This document shows positions 23,230-33,599 of a DNA stretch of 64,000 nucleotides, piece by piece. The position numbers and the translations under genes are program-made. The stretch comes from Bedellia somnulentella (Eukaryota > Arthropoda > Insecta > Lepidoptera > Bedelliidae). The DNA lies in contig OY755186.1 of assembly GCA_963576735.1 (NCBI GenBank), positions 13,007,970-13,071,969 on the forward strand. Reading direction: 5' to 3'. Positions within the stretch are counted from its first letter, which is position 1; each line of letters opens with the position of its first letter. Under the pieces are notes generated by a model. That model was not told the DNA's origin. It was given only the letters and a program-made list of their open reading frames with translations, and did not search any database.

Positions 23230-23471
23230 GCTGTTTAATGCCGGCTTAGAATAGCACTACTCCTTTCTTTCTTTCTTTCTTCCGGTGGGTGTACGTAAGA
23301 GGCGACTAACGGTATTGGGGCTTTTAGGGATTTTTGGGCGATGTGGTTGGAGACCCATCACTAAAAACCTTTATTTTTACCATCCTTTCCCCACTCAACT
23401 TCCAAATGTGGCTGAGGAATTTCTAATTCCCTTCTAGGGAAATATAGCCGTGAGTATATTTGTACATATGT
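23230..23471 (+). mobile_element. Family A retroposon with TTTC expansion
   Basis: A nearly complete copy; its TTTCTTCC site has grown to (TTTC)n near 23265-23280. It ends CCGTGAGTATATTTGTACAT. It sits exactly between the two 107-bp duplicate segments. Confidence 0.85.
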
Positions 23472-23578
23472 GTTGAAATATAATAAAAAACTGTCTTTAA
23501 TAAAGATTGATTTTTTCTACAATCAAATCAATACCTTTGTCTTTTAAATTTTCATATTTAGTACATATATATCAATAT
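23472..23578. repeat. Flanking duplication, right copy
   Basis: The partner of 23123-23229, sharing TTCTACAATCAAATCAATAC and the following T-rich part. Too long for an ordinary SINE target duplication. Confidence 0.8.
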
Positions 23579-23749
23579 ATTAATAAAAAGATCATCATTC
23601 AGTCTGCTGGCTTGTAAGAGCAATGTGATTTATAATTAAAAGAAATGTGACGCCCCAGTAGAAATGCAACCAGAGGAAAAGGAAATTTACGCCAATACGA
23701 TTCTTTACTTAAGTTACAAACTAGTGATCGTATTTTTTATATTATTGTA

Positions 23750-23915
23750 TACCCATGTAGAGAGTTTTAAAATTAGCAATTTGTCTGCCACTTTTAGGAG
23801 TTATGCGGGGAAAAGATAGTAAAATAAAAGACTATTGGCGATGAGTTTCCAGCCACATCGCCGAACAATCCTTCCTAAGTAGCTCCGTACGACAGCTGCG
23901 GGTATGAATGAGATG
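23750..23915 (-). repeat. Decayed family A copy
   Basis: CTGCCACTTTTAGGAGTTAT, GGGGAAAAGATAGTAAAATA and CCACATCGCC match in order. The tail is absent. Confidence 0.65.
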
Positions 23916-23970
23916 GCATAATTAAGAGATGAAATTACAATTAGTATTATTAATATATAATAGTATTATT

Positions 23971-24220
23971 GCTGTGTAGTGTCGGCTTAGAATAGCTCTA
24001 CCCCTTTTCTTCCGGTGGGTGTACGTAAGAGGCGACTAGTGGTATTGGGGCTTTTTAGGAGATTTTTTGGCGATGCGATTGGAGACCCATCACCGACAAC
24101 CTTTATTTAACCATTTTTTCCCCACGCAACTTCCAAAAGTGGCTGAGGAATTTCTGATTCGTTAGCTCTGGCTACCCCTTCTAGGGATTTATAACCGTGA
24201 GTATATGTATGTATGTATGT
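23971..24220 (+). mobile_element. Family A retroposon, full length
   Basis: It starts GCTGTGTAGTGTCGGCTTAG and ends GTATATGTATGTATGTATGT. It is probably flanked by GTATTATT, which cannot be told fully from the tail. Confidence 0.9.
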
Positions 24221-25017
24221 ATTATTATTGAATTATTTACTGTACATATCTTAGCGTAAGTGGTTTCATTACATATTATGCCTGATAATTTTTCAGACAA
24301 CATAAAATGTTATGCTTGTTGGCATTAGTCGCAAAGTGATCAAACAGCATATAAAATGTAGTAGTACATGATCTTTTGATATTTGGGTGAATTCATTTAT
24401 TTATTTGAGAAACAAACGGTGCACAATATTTCTAATAAGATAAAAATAAAGAGAAGTTCTTGACCTATAAAGTTTCTACCAATTGTTATACAGACGATAC
24501 AGAAAAACGCAAATTAAAATAACTATTGAAAACAAAACAATTATACATCAGTTGTAATATGGATAATTTATACAGATGAAATTAAGTAAGTTAAATGAAT
24601 TATATTGTCATTCCCACCAGACCAAGCAAACACTACAAGATAACAAAATTAGATTTAGGCCGAATAGATAATATTTTATTAACATTTGAACTTCTTTGAA
24701 CGAATCAAACTTTTTAATCATCATATCTACCTTATTAACGTGTCTGATTACTAAAAAGATATCTTAAAATATTGTTCCCATAAAACTACATAATAATTAA
24801 ATAATCCTAAAACTTTCTAATAATACACCCAAACAGATAAAAAAACATTAGAAAAACAGTTACCAAATCAAAAAATTAATTCATATTGCCAACAACAGAA
24901 GACGTACTCAAACGAAATTAAGAAAAAGAAATTCCACAATGGCACACAAGCCGATGGCACCTATAACTACATCGCTTCGGTATTGATTAAAAAAGCAACA
25001 TAAATTAGCGAATTCGA

Positions 25018-25140
25018 GGGTGGTGCCACCCCGGTTGTTGTCAAAAAAGTTTTATAAGTGTTTATGTGTACGTGTGCGACTACCCTTCCCCCTCCGCCCC
25101 GCTGACACCCTTTCGCGAATACCCACATTCGTATACCCTT
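25018..25140. promoter_or_regulatory. GC-rich island with C runs
   Basis: TACCCTTCCCCCTCCGCCCC near 25082 sits in otherwise AT-rich DNA. The same kind of island recurs across 32-54 kb. Function is inferred from composition only. Confidence 0.2.
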
Positions 25141-25554
25141 TGTACAGTCACTTGAGAGAGCCTTCTTATTAATAAATGGTTTTTCTTTATTATAGCTGTT
25201 TTAATTTAGCTTGAAAGTGAAAATTCAATGCTTAACAGTTTCAAAAGAAGGGAAAAAATGATTATTCTATTTACAACCTAAAATAGCTAAAAGTTCGGCA
25301 AAACAGAGGTAAAAAAAAATAAGAGTGATATTCATTGAAAAAAAGCAAGGCTTTTAGGCTTTTTAATCGACTATAGAAATGACAAAAAATAAGAGTTTAT
25401 AGCTTCCCAATATTTCTTAATTATAACTGAAAAAGAAGCACTTTTCTAAAACCCTTTCTCGAGAGAGTTCGATTTTCCACTGAACTGTACACTGACATAC
25501 AAGTACACGTAAATTAAACAGCACCGCACACAGACACGCACACAAATAAAAACC

Positions 25555-25665
25555 TAAAGAACGCTGCGAGAGGAAGAATGTATTAAGAAAGCGCGAGAGG
25601 GACGGGCTACTAATTAACACCGGCAGAGAGAGCGGGACAAAGCTATTTCGACACGCTAATTAAGA
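25555..25665. promoter_or_regulatory. GAGA-like and homeodomain-like motif cluster
   Basis: GCGAGAGG, GCGAGAGGGACGGG and GCAGAGAGAGCGGG alternate with CTAATTAA-type sites. Such mixtures occur in insect regulatory DNA. No binding data support it here. Confidence 0.25.
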
Positions 25666-26019
25666 ATACAAGAAGAAAGACGTTCAACTTACGAATTTTC
25701 TCGTCTGTGTGAGTTGGTTTATGTATGTATTGAATTTTCCTCTTGTAACTTGCGTATATAGTGTTGTGTGATGGTATTATTAACTCGTTATATGAAGTAC
25801 ATAGAACGGTCTATTTACCGGTTAATTAAAAGCGGTCGCTTGATAACGGTTTTGTTGGGTAACTTTCCAATACTTAGACTGCTCACAATGTTCAGGCCAA
25901 TTAGTTATTGAAAATTGAACATCGTTACATAATGCAAATTTCTTTTGAAGTTTATAGTTTTTACATTAAAATGTTTTTCATTGAAAACAATTATGTTTTA
26001 AACTAGTGAAGTTAAAAAT

Positions 26020-26245
26020 ACATATATACTCACACTTTAGCTCTCATTGGGGTAGGCAGCGACGATCGATCATAACTTTTTAAGATCCTGCCAAATCTCT
26101 CGAGCTTCGTCTAAGTTCATCATTTTTTCCATGCATGCTCTTTTAGTTCTTTAGACTACGGATTCTATTTTTTTCAGCACATTTTTTATTTGATCTAAAT
26201 GTGGCCTCTGTTGGCGTCTTCTGCTGACATTACAATCTACATAAC
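26020..26245 (-). mobile_element. RTE-like LINE, 3' end, diverged
   Basis: The tail is ACATATATACTCAC. Read leftward it follows the LINE C-terminal coding region, including the GRPRR-like part (complement of TGTGGCCTCTGTTGGCGTC). Many substitutions; a pseudogene. Confidence 0.7.
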
Positions 26246-26899
26246 AAGTAAAATTACAAATGAAGTCATCAGTGCTAATGGTATCAGGTAACAGTCAGAT
26301 AGAAGATCGCACTTTAGTGCGTAATGAAAAACAAAAAGTCATAGTTTTGTGTGTGTAGTGATTTAAAGCAAGTGTTTTGTTTTCTTTTTGTATTTTCATA
26401 CATAAATATAGTCGTTGTACCAATGAGCCCACTTTTTGTATTTTCTTTTCCCAAAATATCTTTAAGACCTTAAAAACTAGAAAAATATGTCTGTCCACGT
26501 ATAAAACGTAAATACGACCCATTCCGGCTTTTATTAGAAAACAATGCATATATAGCTTCTTGCGGATTACAATTTAAATATCATGATTAAAATCTATCTT
26601 GTAGGTTCACAGTTATTTCCTTAAATTTAAAAAACTTTATCTTAATATGATATTCTTAAAAATTGATTTTGAGCAGCAATTGCTTATTTTTGATTATGTA
26701 TGAATTTTTAACATACTGAGTTAAAAATAAATAGTTCATGTTGATTTTCGCAATGTTAAAAGAGCCACTTGTTGTTATTCCTGTCCAGCAGCAATAAATA
26801 TCTTTATAGCTTTTTTACCCCTAGGCTAAGTATCTATACAGTTTAAGGACTTATTTTAAACGTTTTAAATACTAAAATAAACTAAAAAGATATTAAAAT
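26246..26899. other. AT-rich spacer
   Basis: No feature supported; an 84-codon minus frame at 26295-26549 has no known domain. Confidence 0.3.
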
Positions 26900-26961
26900 C
26901 TCTATAATTTCCATTGGGAACTAACGGCGTGAGAATATGTATGTATGTATGTATGTATGTA
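26900..26961 (+). mobile_element. LINE or SINE 3' tail fragment
   Basis: CCATTGGGAACTAACGGCGT and GAGAATATGTATGTATG are the LINE/family A type of 3' end with a five-unit GTAT tail. Extremely 5' truncated. Confidence 0.6.
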
Positions 26962-27414
26962 ATTTTGAAGAAAACTTCAGCAAGTTAATAAAAATATACA
27001 TATCTTAATTTGCCTAGATATCGCACCTCCGTTCAAATAATTAGTAATTATTCTATCATTACGTTTGGCTGATGTTTGGTATAATAATGAAAAAAATTAA
27101 AGAGATTTTAAATTCCTTCAATATATGACCGAATAGGAGGCGAGATAGGACATATATACCATTTCAAAAGTCGAAGGGTTTAAACTTGAAAAATGTTTAG
27201 CTGCCCTTAGCCGAAAACTGTATAACAAATGATTATTGAACATATGTGGTAAACTACTGACTAAGTTATCAAAAACTTAAATTAACTTCAGACTTTCCAC
27301 GACATTTTTAATGACAGTTTACTAACGACCAACATAACCTTATCTCGAGCCGTCGGCAGACACGTTTATTTGTTTTAAGCTCTCATTGCGAACGAATGAA
27401 ACAAAGTCCTATTT

Positions 27415-27505
27415 ATCATTCATATAAAAGCTCACCTTACATTTGTCATCACTCGAAAACCGATACTCACCGACCGACATACGACTCAAATTAGTGTGAG
27501 TAAGT
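27415..27505 (+). promoter_or_regulatory. Candidate core promoter and 5' splice site
   Basis: CATATAAAAGC at about 27421 is a good TATA box. About 25 bases on, TCATCACTC could serve as an initiator. GTGAGTAAGTATG near 27496 matches a strong 5' splice site. The transcript between has no ATG. This may be a host first exon, or the promoter of an LTR element ending at about 27663. No expression evidence. Confidence 0.3.
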
Positions 27506-27651
27506 ATGAGTTATAGGATGTTTCGTGATGAGTCGAACGGTTGGCTGTCCTGTTCAGTGAAAACCTTGTAAGAAAGCAAAAGAATGGCGGAAGAAAGGGG
27601 AAGACACAGCAAGATACGTCTCGACTCCGAAGCGGTGTGATGAATTAAATT

Positions 27652-27760
27652 TTTAGGGGGGAAATGTTACCACCCGATGGGGCCCGTATCCCCTAAGCGA
27701 GGCGACTTCATCAGTTTTACGTTGCCTTAATTCGTTCTAATTATTTTTTACATCGCTTTG
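27652..27760 (+). mobile_element. Possible LTR element 3' end: polypurine tract and LTR start
   Basis: AGGGGGGAAA is followed at once by TGTTACCACC, the arrangement seen where a polypurine tract meets the TG of a 3' LTR. Coding remains upstream are not recognisable, and no second LTR was found. Confidence 0.3.
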
Positions 27761-28060
27761 TCATATTCGTTTCCGTTCTTGTGTTACGGTACAAACTTTC
27801 CTTGTTTTTTACGATATGCGGTATTGAAGCTTGATAAGGCGGTTGTGTTATGGTTATGATGTTAGCATGTAGATTCCGTTTATTCAAAGGTTTGCATTCA
27901 CTTTTTTATATTAAAATCACTTACATTACAATTCCACTGTGTTTCAGATTTGTTAAAATTGTTCTAGAAAAATACATTCACGCAAAACATATAACTTATA
28001 CAATCACAGTCGACTTTAAATGGGTATAGCTTTATATACAGCAAAGACATTTGATAAAAT

Positions 28061-28300
28061 ATGCATACATACATACATATACTCACGGCTATAAATCCCT
28101 AGAAGGGGTAGCCAGAGCTAAGGAATTAGAAATTCCTCAGCCACTTTTGGAAGTTGCGTGGGGAAAAGATGGTGAAATAAAGGTTGTTGGTGATGGGCCT
28201 CGAACCGCATCGCCCATAAATAATTTCAAAAGCTCCAATACCTTAAGTCGCCATATATGTATACCCACAGAAATAATATAGTTGTGCTATTCAAAGCTAG
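28061..28300 (-). mobile_element. Family A retroposon, nearly full length
   Basis: (CATA)n tail, ACTCACGGCTATAAATCCC, and the full body to a damaged head (GTGCTATTCAAAGCTAG). The 76-codon frame across it is an antisense reading of the repeat. Confidence 0.88.
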
Positions 28301-29274
28301 AAAAAAGCAATATCTTTATTTAACAACTTTATTTTATACCGTAAGATGACCATTCAAAGTAGGATGTGGTCAAAGGTGACTGAAGGAAGGAACACTATTA
28401 GGTGACAAAATAGGCTACTACTTAAGAATTATACTACTAAAAAAACTATACTTTCTGCAAGCGCATTTTTTAAAATTGCATACACTAAAGTACTAGTAAA
28501 GTTACTAATTAAAGCGTTCCTGGCTATAATGCAAATTTAAAAGTCTAATTTCATTTATTCATAATGATGGAATAGTTTTTATTATTTGTCGACAAAATAA
28601 AACATCATAAAACCAATACTTACTAACAATATTATTTCCAATTACTTGAATCCTCACAATTGCATGCAAAGCGCACCCATGCATGCACACGCACGCATTT
28701 TAATAAAACATTTTAAAAACAGAATCGATAAAGAAAAAAACAAAGCACCCTTCGAAATTCAAAAAATCGATTCAAGAAGTGTCATTAAAGAACCCCAAAA
28801 ATTAAAACCCCACACTCACACAAACGAACTAATGAACTATTCAATACACTGTCAATGTGTGTGTTGCATGCGTGATTCTGATTACTTATCAAGGGTGGAT
28901 TCGGCAATTTAAAATTGTCTAAGTTGCATTTTATGAATTTGATGAACCCCTTACAAAAATGTTGTATGTTTTGTTGGGTAATACTTTCTAAGCCCTGCAT
29001 TAGATTGTACACAAATATTAATACGAAATGTGATATAAAGAATTCTTACGGATTAATATACGGATTTGAGGTAAAGTGACTGAAATTTAAGTATTGTTGC
29101 ATTAAGAAATAACAGTAAATATACTTGTAATTTTAGCATTTGTTTAATTTGTGAACAATATGATAATTAAATAAATTACCAATAAACATACAATAATAGG
29201 TCATTGATGGGCTTAAGAAATTCCATATTGCAATTAAATTGGGTGGTGGGTGAAAAAATTAAGCTTTTTTACTC
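28301..29274. other. AT-rich spacer
   Basis: No gene recognised. The frames at 28646-28912 and 28785-29012 overlap on opposite strands and carry no known domain. Confidence 0.3.
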
Positions 29275-29430
29275 ACAGCTCATATACTTCCCCACCAAGA
29301 GGCTTGAGCCTAGCCTGTATAGGGTGATTTGGCCATAGTCCAGCACGCTGGCCATGTGCGGGTTGGCGGTATCCGAGATCGACGGCCTAATGTGCCCTCC
29401 GAAGCACGAATCATCTAAATTTTATCAGGT
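29275..29430 (-). mobile_element. Unclassified lepidopteran-type repeat fragment
   Basis: CCAGCACGCTGGCCATGTGC, CGAGATCGACGGCC and CCTCCGAAGCACGAATCATC form a set I associate with dispersed lepidopteran repeats. Class not determined, and the strand is a guess. Confidence 0.4.
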
Positions 29431-29444
29431 GATCTAAACAATAT

Positions 29445-29691
29445 GCTGTGTAGTGTCGGTTTAGAATAGCATTACCCCATTTCTTCCGGTGGGTGTACGT
29501 AAGAGGCGAGTAACGGTGTAGGAACTTTTAAAATGGGCGATACGGAACTATGGAACCTATTACCAATAACCTTTATTTTACCATCTTTTCCCTACTCAAC
29601 TTGCCAAAAGTGGCTGAGGAATTTTTAATTCCTTAGTTCTGGCTACCCCTTCTAGGGATTTCAAGCCGTAAGTATATGTATGTATGTATGT
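29445..29691 (+). mobile_element. Family A retroposon
   Basis: Complete from GCTGTGTAGTGTCGGTTTAG to GTATATGTATGTATGTATG, with small deletions in the middle (the GGCGATACGG region). Confidence 0.87.
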
Positions 29692-29817
29692 CAAGCAATA
29701 TCCTTCCAAACTGAGTTAAATCTCACCCATAGTTAACGTTTCAATGTTTAGAAAATTCTTCGCGCCAAAGTTATAAAGCGGCAAAATTAATAGAAATATT
29801 TATTTTGCAGAATTAAC

Positions 29818-30187
29818 ATAAACATATAAACATAAACGTTCACGCCAAATATCCCCGAAGAGGTTGGCAGAGGTACTAATACTTCTGAACATCACGTGAC
29901 TTTGTCACCTGGTGTTCAGAGTACCCACGTTTTGCGTGGCCAGTGTACTCACATGATAGGCGGCAGGCCTACCGCCGTTTCGTACGAATACACCGTCACA
30001 TGACTAATTACAACTCAGCCATGTGTGTTTCCTCACGATGTTTTCCCTCACCGTTAAAAATCATGATGAATTAATCACATATATGTCTTTAGAAAAGACA
30101 AATTGGTGTAGGGCCCGACCCGGGATATGAACACTAGCCGCTTGCACGATAACCGGTGTTCTACCCATTGAGCTATCACGTCGTCTA
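29818..30187 (-). mobile_element. Family B SINE, full length
   Basis: Tail ATAAACATATAAACATAAAC at the left; the tRNA-like head ends near 30177 (complement of TGATAGCTCAATGGGTAG). The 14-base TTTGCAGAATTAAC at 29804-29817 and 30188-30201 is the target-site duplication. The unaltered duplication implies a recent insertion. Confidence 0.92.
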
Positions 30188-30201
30188 TTTGCAGAATTAA
30201 C

Positions 30202-30519
30202 CAGGGCCAAATACTTTAAAAATGGCTTACACATTCAGTGTAGAGGTTTTTTATCATTTCTGTAAAAACGTCTTTTTTGAGTTAACACTGTTTTGTACTA
30301 GCAGTGCGATATCATAAAACAATGACTTTTTAATATATTTTTATTGGTGAGTAGACCTTTATCTTTACGTAGCCTATTCAGGAACATTTTCACGTCTCAT
30401 CTTAAAGTGAAAACAAAAAATTGCGAAAAAATGAGATTTTTACGTTCTGGTGGCCTTTGGTGTTATAGCCAAGTATATATATATATATATATACAGTCCA
30501 AGGGGGATGTATATACATG
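30202..30519. other. AT-rich spacer with an (AT)n run
   Basis: A run of AT repeats at about 30473-30492. No gene recognised. Confidence 0.35.
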
Positions 30520-30605
30520 TAGGGGACTAAATGTTAGAAATAAAGTGTCTTTGGTGATGGGTCCGCATCTCCAAAAACTATTTAAAAAAGCCCCAACAAT
30601 CAACA
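30520..30605 (-). repeat. Very decayed family A fragment
   Basis: TTGGTGATGGGTC and AAAAAAGCCCC in the right order suggest family A; little else remains. Confidence 0.4.
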
Positions 30606-30850
30606 AAGATATAATTTTTTGGCTATTTTACAGTAAATATTTAATTACACTCGTCATTTGACGGTCCATTAAGGATAAGCTGCAAAATGTAGTTAAGTAC
30701 AATTTACTTGATATATTGTTCATAGAAGACGGATAATGGCTAGATTCGGGCAGTTATCGTTTGCAGTGTAAATCTTAAAACATTTATACTTTTGATTATT
30801 ATTTTTATGCATTAAATTAAGGCACTTGCCTTTTATCGGCAGGCATCCGA

Positions 30851-30997
30851 AGTATGAAGAATAAAAGGGCATGTATGAGAAGATTGATGGATGTAGACGA
30901 AGCAAGAGAGGTTTATCAGGATCGTACAAAGTGGCGATCGATAGTTTGTGCTTACCTGCGATGGGAACTAAATTGCATGAGTATATGTATGTATGTA
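30851..30997 (+). mobile_element. RTE-like LINE, 3' end with coding remnant
   Basis: The translation reads KNKRACMRRLMDVDEAREVY and then QDRTKWRSIV.AY, almost as in the LINE at 40676. It ends TGAGTATATGTATGTATGTA. One of the better preserved LINE ends. Confidence 0.8.
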
Positions 30998-31021
30998 CTT
31001 ACCTTTTATACCATTCAAACA

Positions 31022-31109
31022 CATATACTCACGGCTATATTTCCCTAGAAGGGAGAGCCAGAGTTAAGGAATTATATATTCCTCAGCCATCTTTGAAATT
31101 TGAGTGGGA
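31022..31109 (-). mobile_element. Family A, 5'-truncated, with target duplication
   Basis: Only the last 88 bases of family A (ACTCACGGCTATATTTCCC to TTTGAGTGGGA). They are framed by ACCATTCAAACA at 31010-31021 and 31110-31121. This shows insertion by target-primed reverse transcription with premature stop. Confidence 0.88.
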
Positions 31110-31275
31110 ACCATTCAAACAATGAACAACAATATATCTGAAATACTGAGTGGTTGACCTAAATGTACGTTTACTGCGCTAATCAGACAAAAAAGTCAGG
31201 AACTATTCGAATTAGCATGTATCTATAATAATGATTCGATTTAAAAACTTGTACTAAACTAATATTATATATATA

Positions 31276-31630
31276 GCCGTGATAGCCCAGTGGGTAGAAC
31301 ACTCGGTTATCGTGCAAACGACTAGTGTTCGAATCCTGGGTCGGGCCTACACCAATTTGTCTTTTCTAAAGACATATGTGTGGTTAATTTATCATGGTTG
31401 TTAACGGTGAGGGAAAACATCGTGAGAAAACCCACATGGCTGAGTTGTACTTAGTCATGTGACAGTGTATTCGTACAAAACGGCGATAGGCCTGCCCCCT
31501 GTGACGTGAGTACACTGTCCATGCAAAACGTGGGTACTCTGAACACCAGGTGACAAAGTCACGTGATGTTCAGAAGTATTAGTACCTCTGCCAACCCCTT
31601 CGGGGATATTGGGCGTGAACGTTTATGCTT
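31276..31630 (+). mobile_element. Family B tRNA-derived SINE, type copy
   Basis: The tRNA-like head starts GCCGTGATAG. The A box TGATAGCCCAGTGG is at 31280-31293 and the B box GTTCGAATCC at 31327-31336, so an internal polymerase III promoter is likely. The body has repeated E-box-like sites, one here changed to GACGTGAG. The 3' end is CTCTGCCAACCCCTTCGGGG then GGCGTGAACG. TACTAAACTAA lies near both ends (31252, 31648), with a few extra bases inside. Not a functional tRNA gene. Confidence 0.92.
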
Positions 31631-31667
31631 TATTATTATTATAATTATACTAAACTAACTACTAACT

Positions 31668-31910
31668 AGCCGTGTAGTGCCGGCTTAGAATGTCGCTACC
31701 ACTTTCTACCCACGGGTGTCGTAAGAGGCGACTAAGGATATTGGGGCTTTTTATTGGATTTTTGGGCGATGCGGTTAGGACCCATCACCAAAAACCTTTA
31801 TTTTACCATCTTTTCCCCACTCAACTTCCAAAAGTGGCTGAGGAATTTATAATTCCTTAGCTCTGGCTACCCCTTCTAGGGAAATATAGCCGTGAGTATA
31901 TGTATGTATG
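31668..31910 (+). mobile_element. Family A retroposon, variant head
   Basis: It starts GCCGTGTAGTGCCGGCTTAG and carries the variant CCCACGGGTGTCGTAAGAGG instead of the usual GTGTACGTAAG. The tail ends at 31910. TACTAAACTAA follows at 31911 and also lies upstream at 31648, the same site used by the neighbouring family B. Confidence 0.9.
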
Positions 31911-32269
31911 TACTAAACTAAATGTGATTTGAAGAGAAGAAGGTAGGTTCTAGAGATTGATTCTTTTCTTCTAGATATTAGTGTGAGCATATGATTTTAT
32001 TCAATGTATGGGCTGTTTTGAAAGTTTGTTATTGCACAGTAATTTGATTTCACCTAACAACTACAGCTGGTATGTCTTTAATATCTGGGACAGAAAAAAC
32101 TAACACACAAATACAAACTTAAGCTTGTCAATACTACATAACGTATATTGCTACAGTTAGCATATATTAAATCAACTTTCAACTACTTAAAAAACCTGAA
32201 AACATAACCTACTTCCAAGAGTATACGCGATATCTCGTACGTGCTAAGGACAGCAAAGGCGGCGATGAG

Positions 32270-32400
32270 TTTTTAAAGTTTTTAAGGGTTCGTCGAAGAT
32301 TGCGTGCCTTGATTACGAAGCCCCCCTACTGCAAAGGGCATCGGGTGCCCACCCCCCGCGCCTACACACGACCGCCGAAAACACCGCTATGCCCCCTCTT
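32270..32400. promoter_or_regulatory. GC-rich island with C runs
   Basis: AAGCCCCCCTACTGC, GGGTGCCCACCCCCCGCG and GCTATGCCCCCTC occur within 110 bases. A regulatory role is inferred from composition and from the repeat-poor setting only. Confidence 0.2.
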
Positions 32401-33599
32401 TTTTAAGAAGGGAAAATTAAAAGTGAGAATGTTGGACATGCGGTCTTGATGGTTTTAAGATTCAATGAAAAATTGAAAAATTTATGATTTGGGAAGGATC
32501 CGTTTAGATCAGTATTAGCACAATATTAATAAGAAGTTTCAATTATAACAATTAAATAAGAATTATAATTATATTTATAAGATGAATAACATATTATTCC
32601 CACTAAAATGTACTTTATATCAAAGTCAAATTCATCTTGTAAATATGATGATAATTTTTTTTTATTTTTATAATCTAAACTTTTTATTAATATTGTTCCA
32701 ATACTTACCTAAGCAGGTTAACTTCGAGTGTTTTAAATTTCATCTTAAATTAAAATATTACGTAACAAATGGTATTTAATATCAACTACAATATTCTCAC
32801 CCTGTTCTTGAGAAGTGATTTACTAAGCTATTAAGTACAGCACGTAAAGTTACGTCTTATTGGAGTTACCGGTACTTCTCTAGAGGTAAGGAGTCTGTTG
32901 TAAATCAGCTATCAAATTAAGATAATTAAGAATTTTTCATAAAAAATCACTAATTAAAAGCACCAAGTTGATACGAACGCGTGCTCTGGCAATCGACATG
33001 TGCGCTCCGGACAGACATCGCTTTATTCATTTACGAGGAGCCCCGGCGATAACATGCAGAGATTATTTTTACAACTGATTTTATACATTTCAGTGGAAAT
33101 ATTCGATTGATTATTAAATACTTGCAGTTAAAAATATGTAAAGTTATACTAGTATTGATGTTTGCCTTAATTATTGGTACTATATTATACTCTTAAGTTT
33201 TTAATGGATATTCTATGCGCATTGGTCGGTATAGTATGAATGAATGCTAGAATAAAAGGTTAAAACAAACACGCCAGGCGTGCTTTCTTTCTGTCATCGT
33301 TAATAGCCTTAATTACAGCACACATAGGACTTAAAAAAAAACTAATTGAACTCATGTCTTCTGCAAAAAAGCGGTGGTTATCCCTCTGAGGCACCAATAT
33401 TGGTTATTTTATTTTCATCTCATGACTATATATTTACTGATCTTACCATCCAAATACGATCCGGTTGATGCCACGTTTAGTAATTACATCTGCATTTTGG
33501 AAATAAATAAATTATGAACTGCAATAAAGAACATACCATTCCACAAGGGAATCTTTACATGCTACCTGAATTCAATAAAAATCTCACTACCTGTAAATG

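Larger units (their letters stand above)
24221..26019. other. Repeat-free stretch with two candidate control segments
   Basis: Apart from the two segments listed separately (25018-25140 and 25555-25665) I see AT-rich DNA with long A and T runs and no coding domain. Confidence 0.3.

Noticed and set aside
28051..28281. Two similar predicted proteins here and at 50637-50879 (AKELEIPQPL.EVAWGKDGEI)
   Set aside because: Both are antisense readings of family A copies. The likeness comes from the repeat and not from a gene family.
31276..31347. Possible tRNA gene
   Set aside because: A and B boxes are good, but the arms do not pair as a tRNA, and the same sequence recurs with SINE body and tail at many places.
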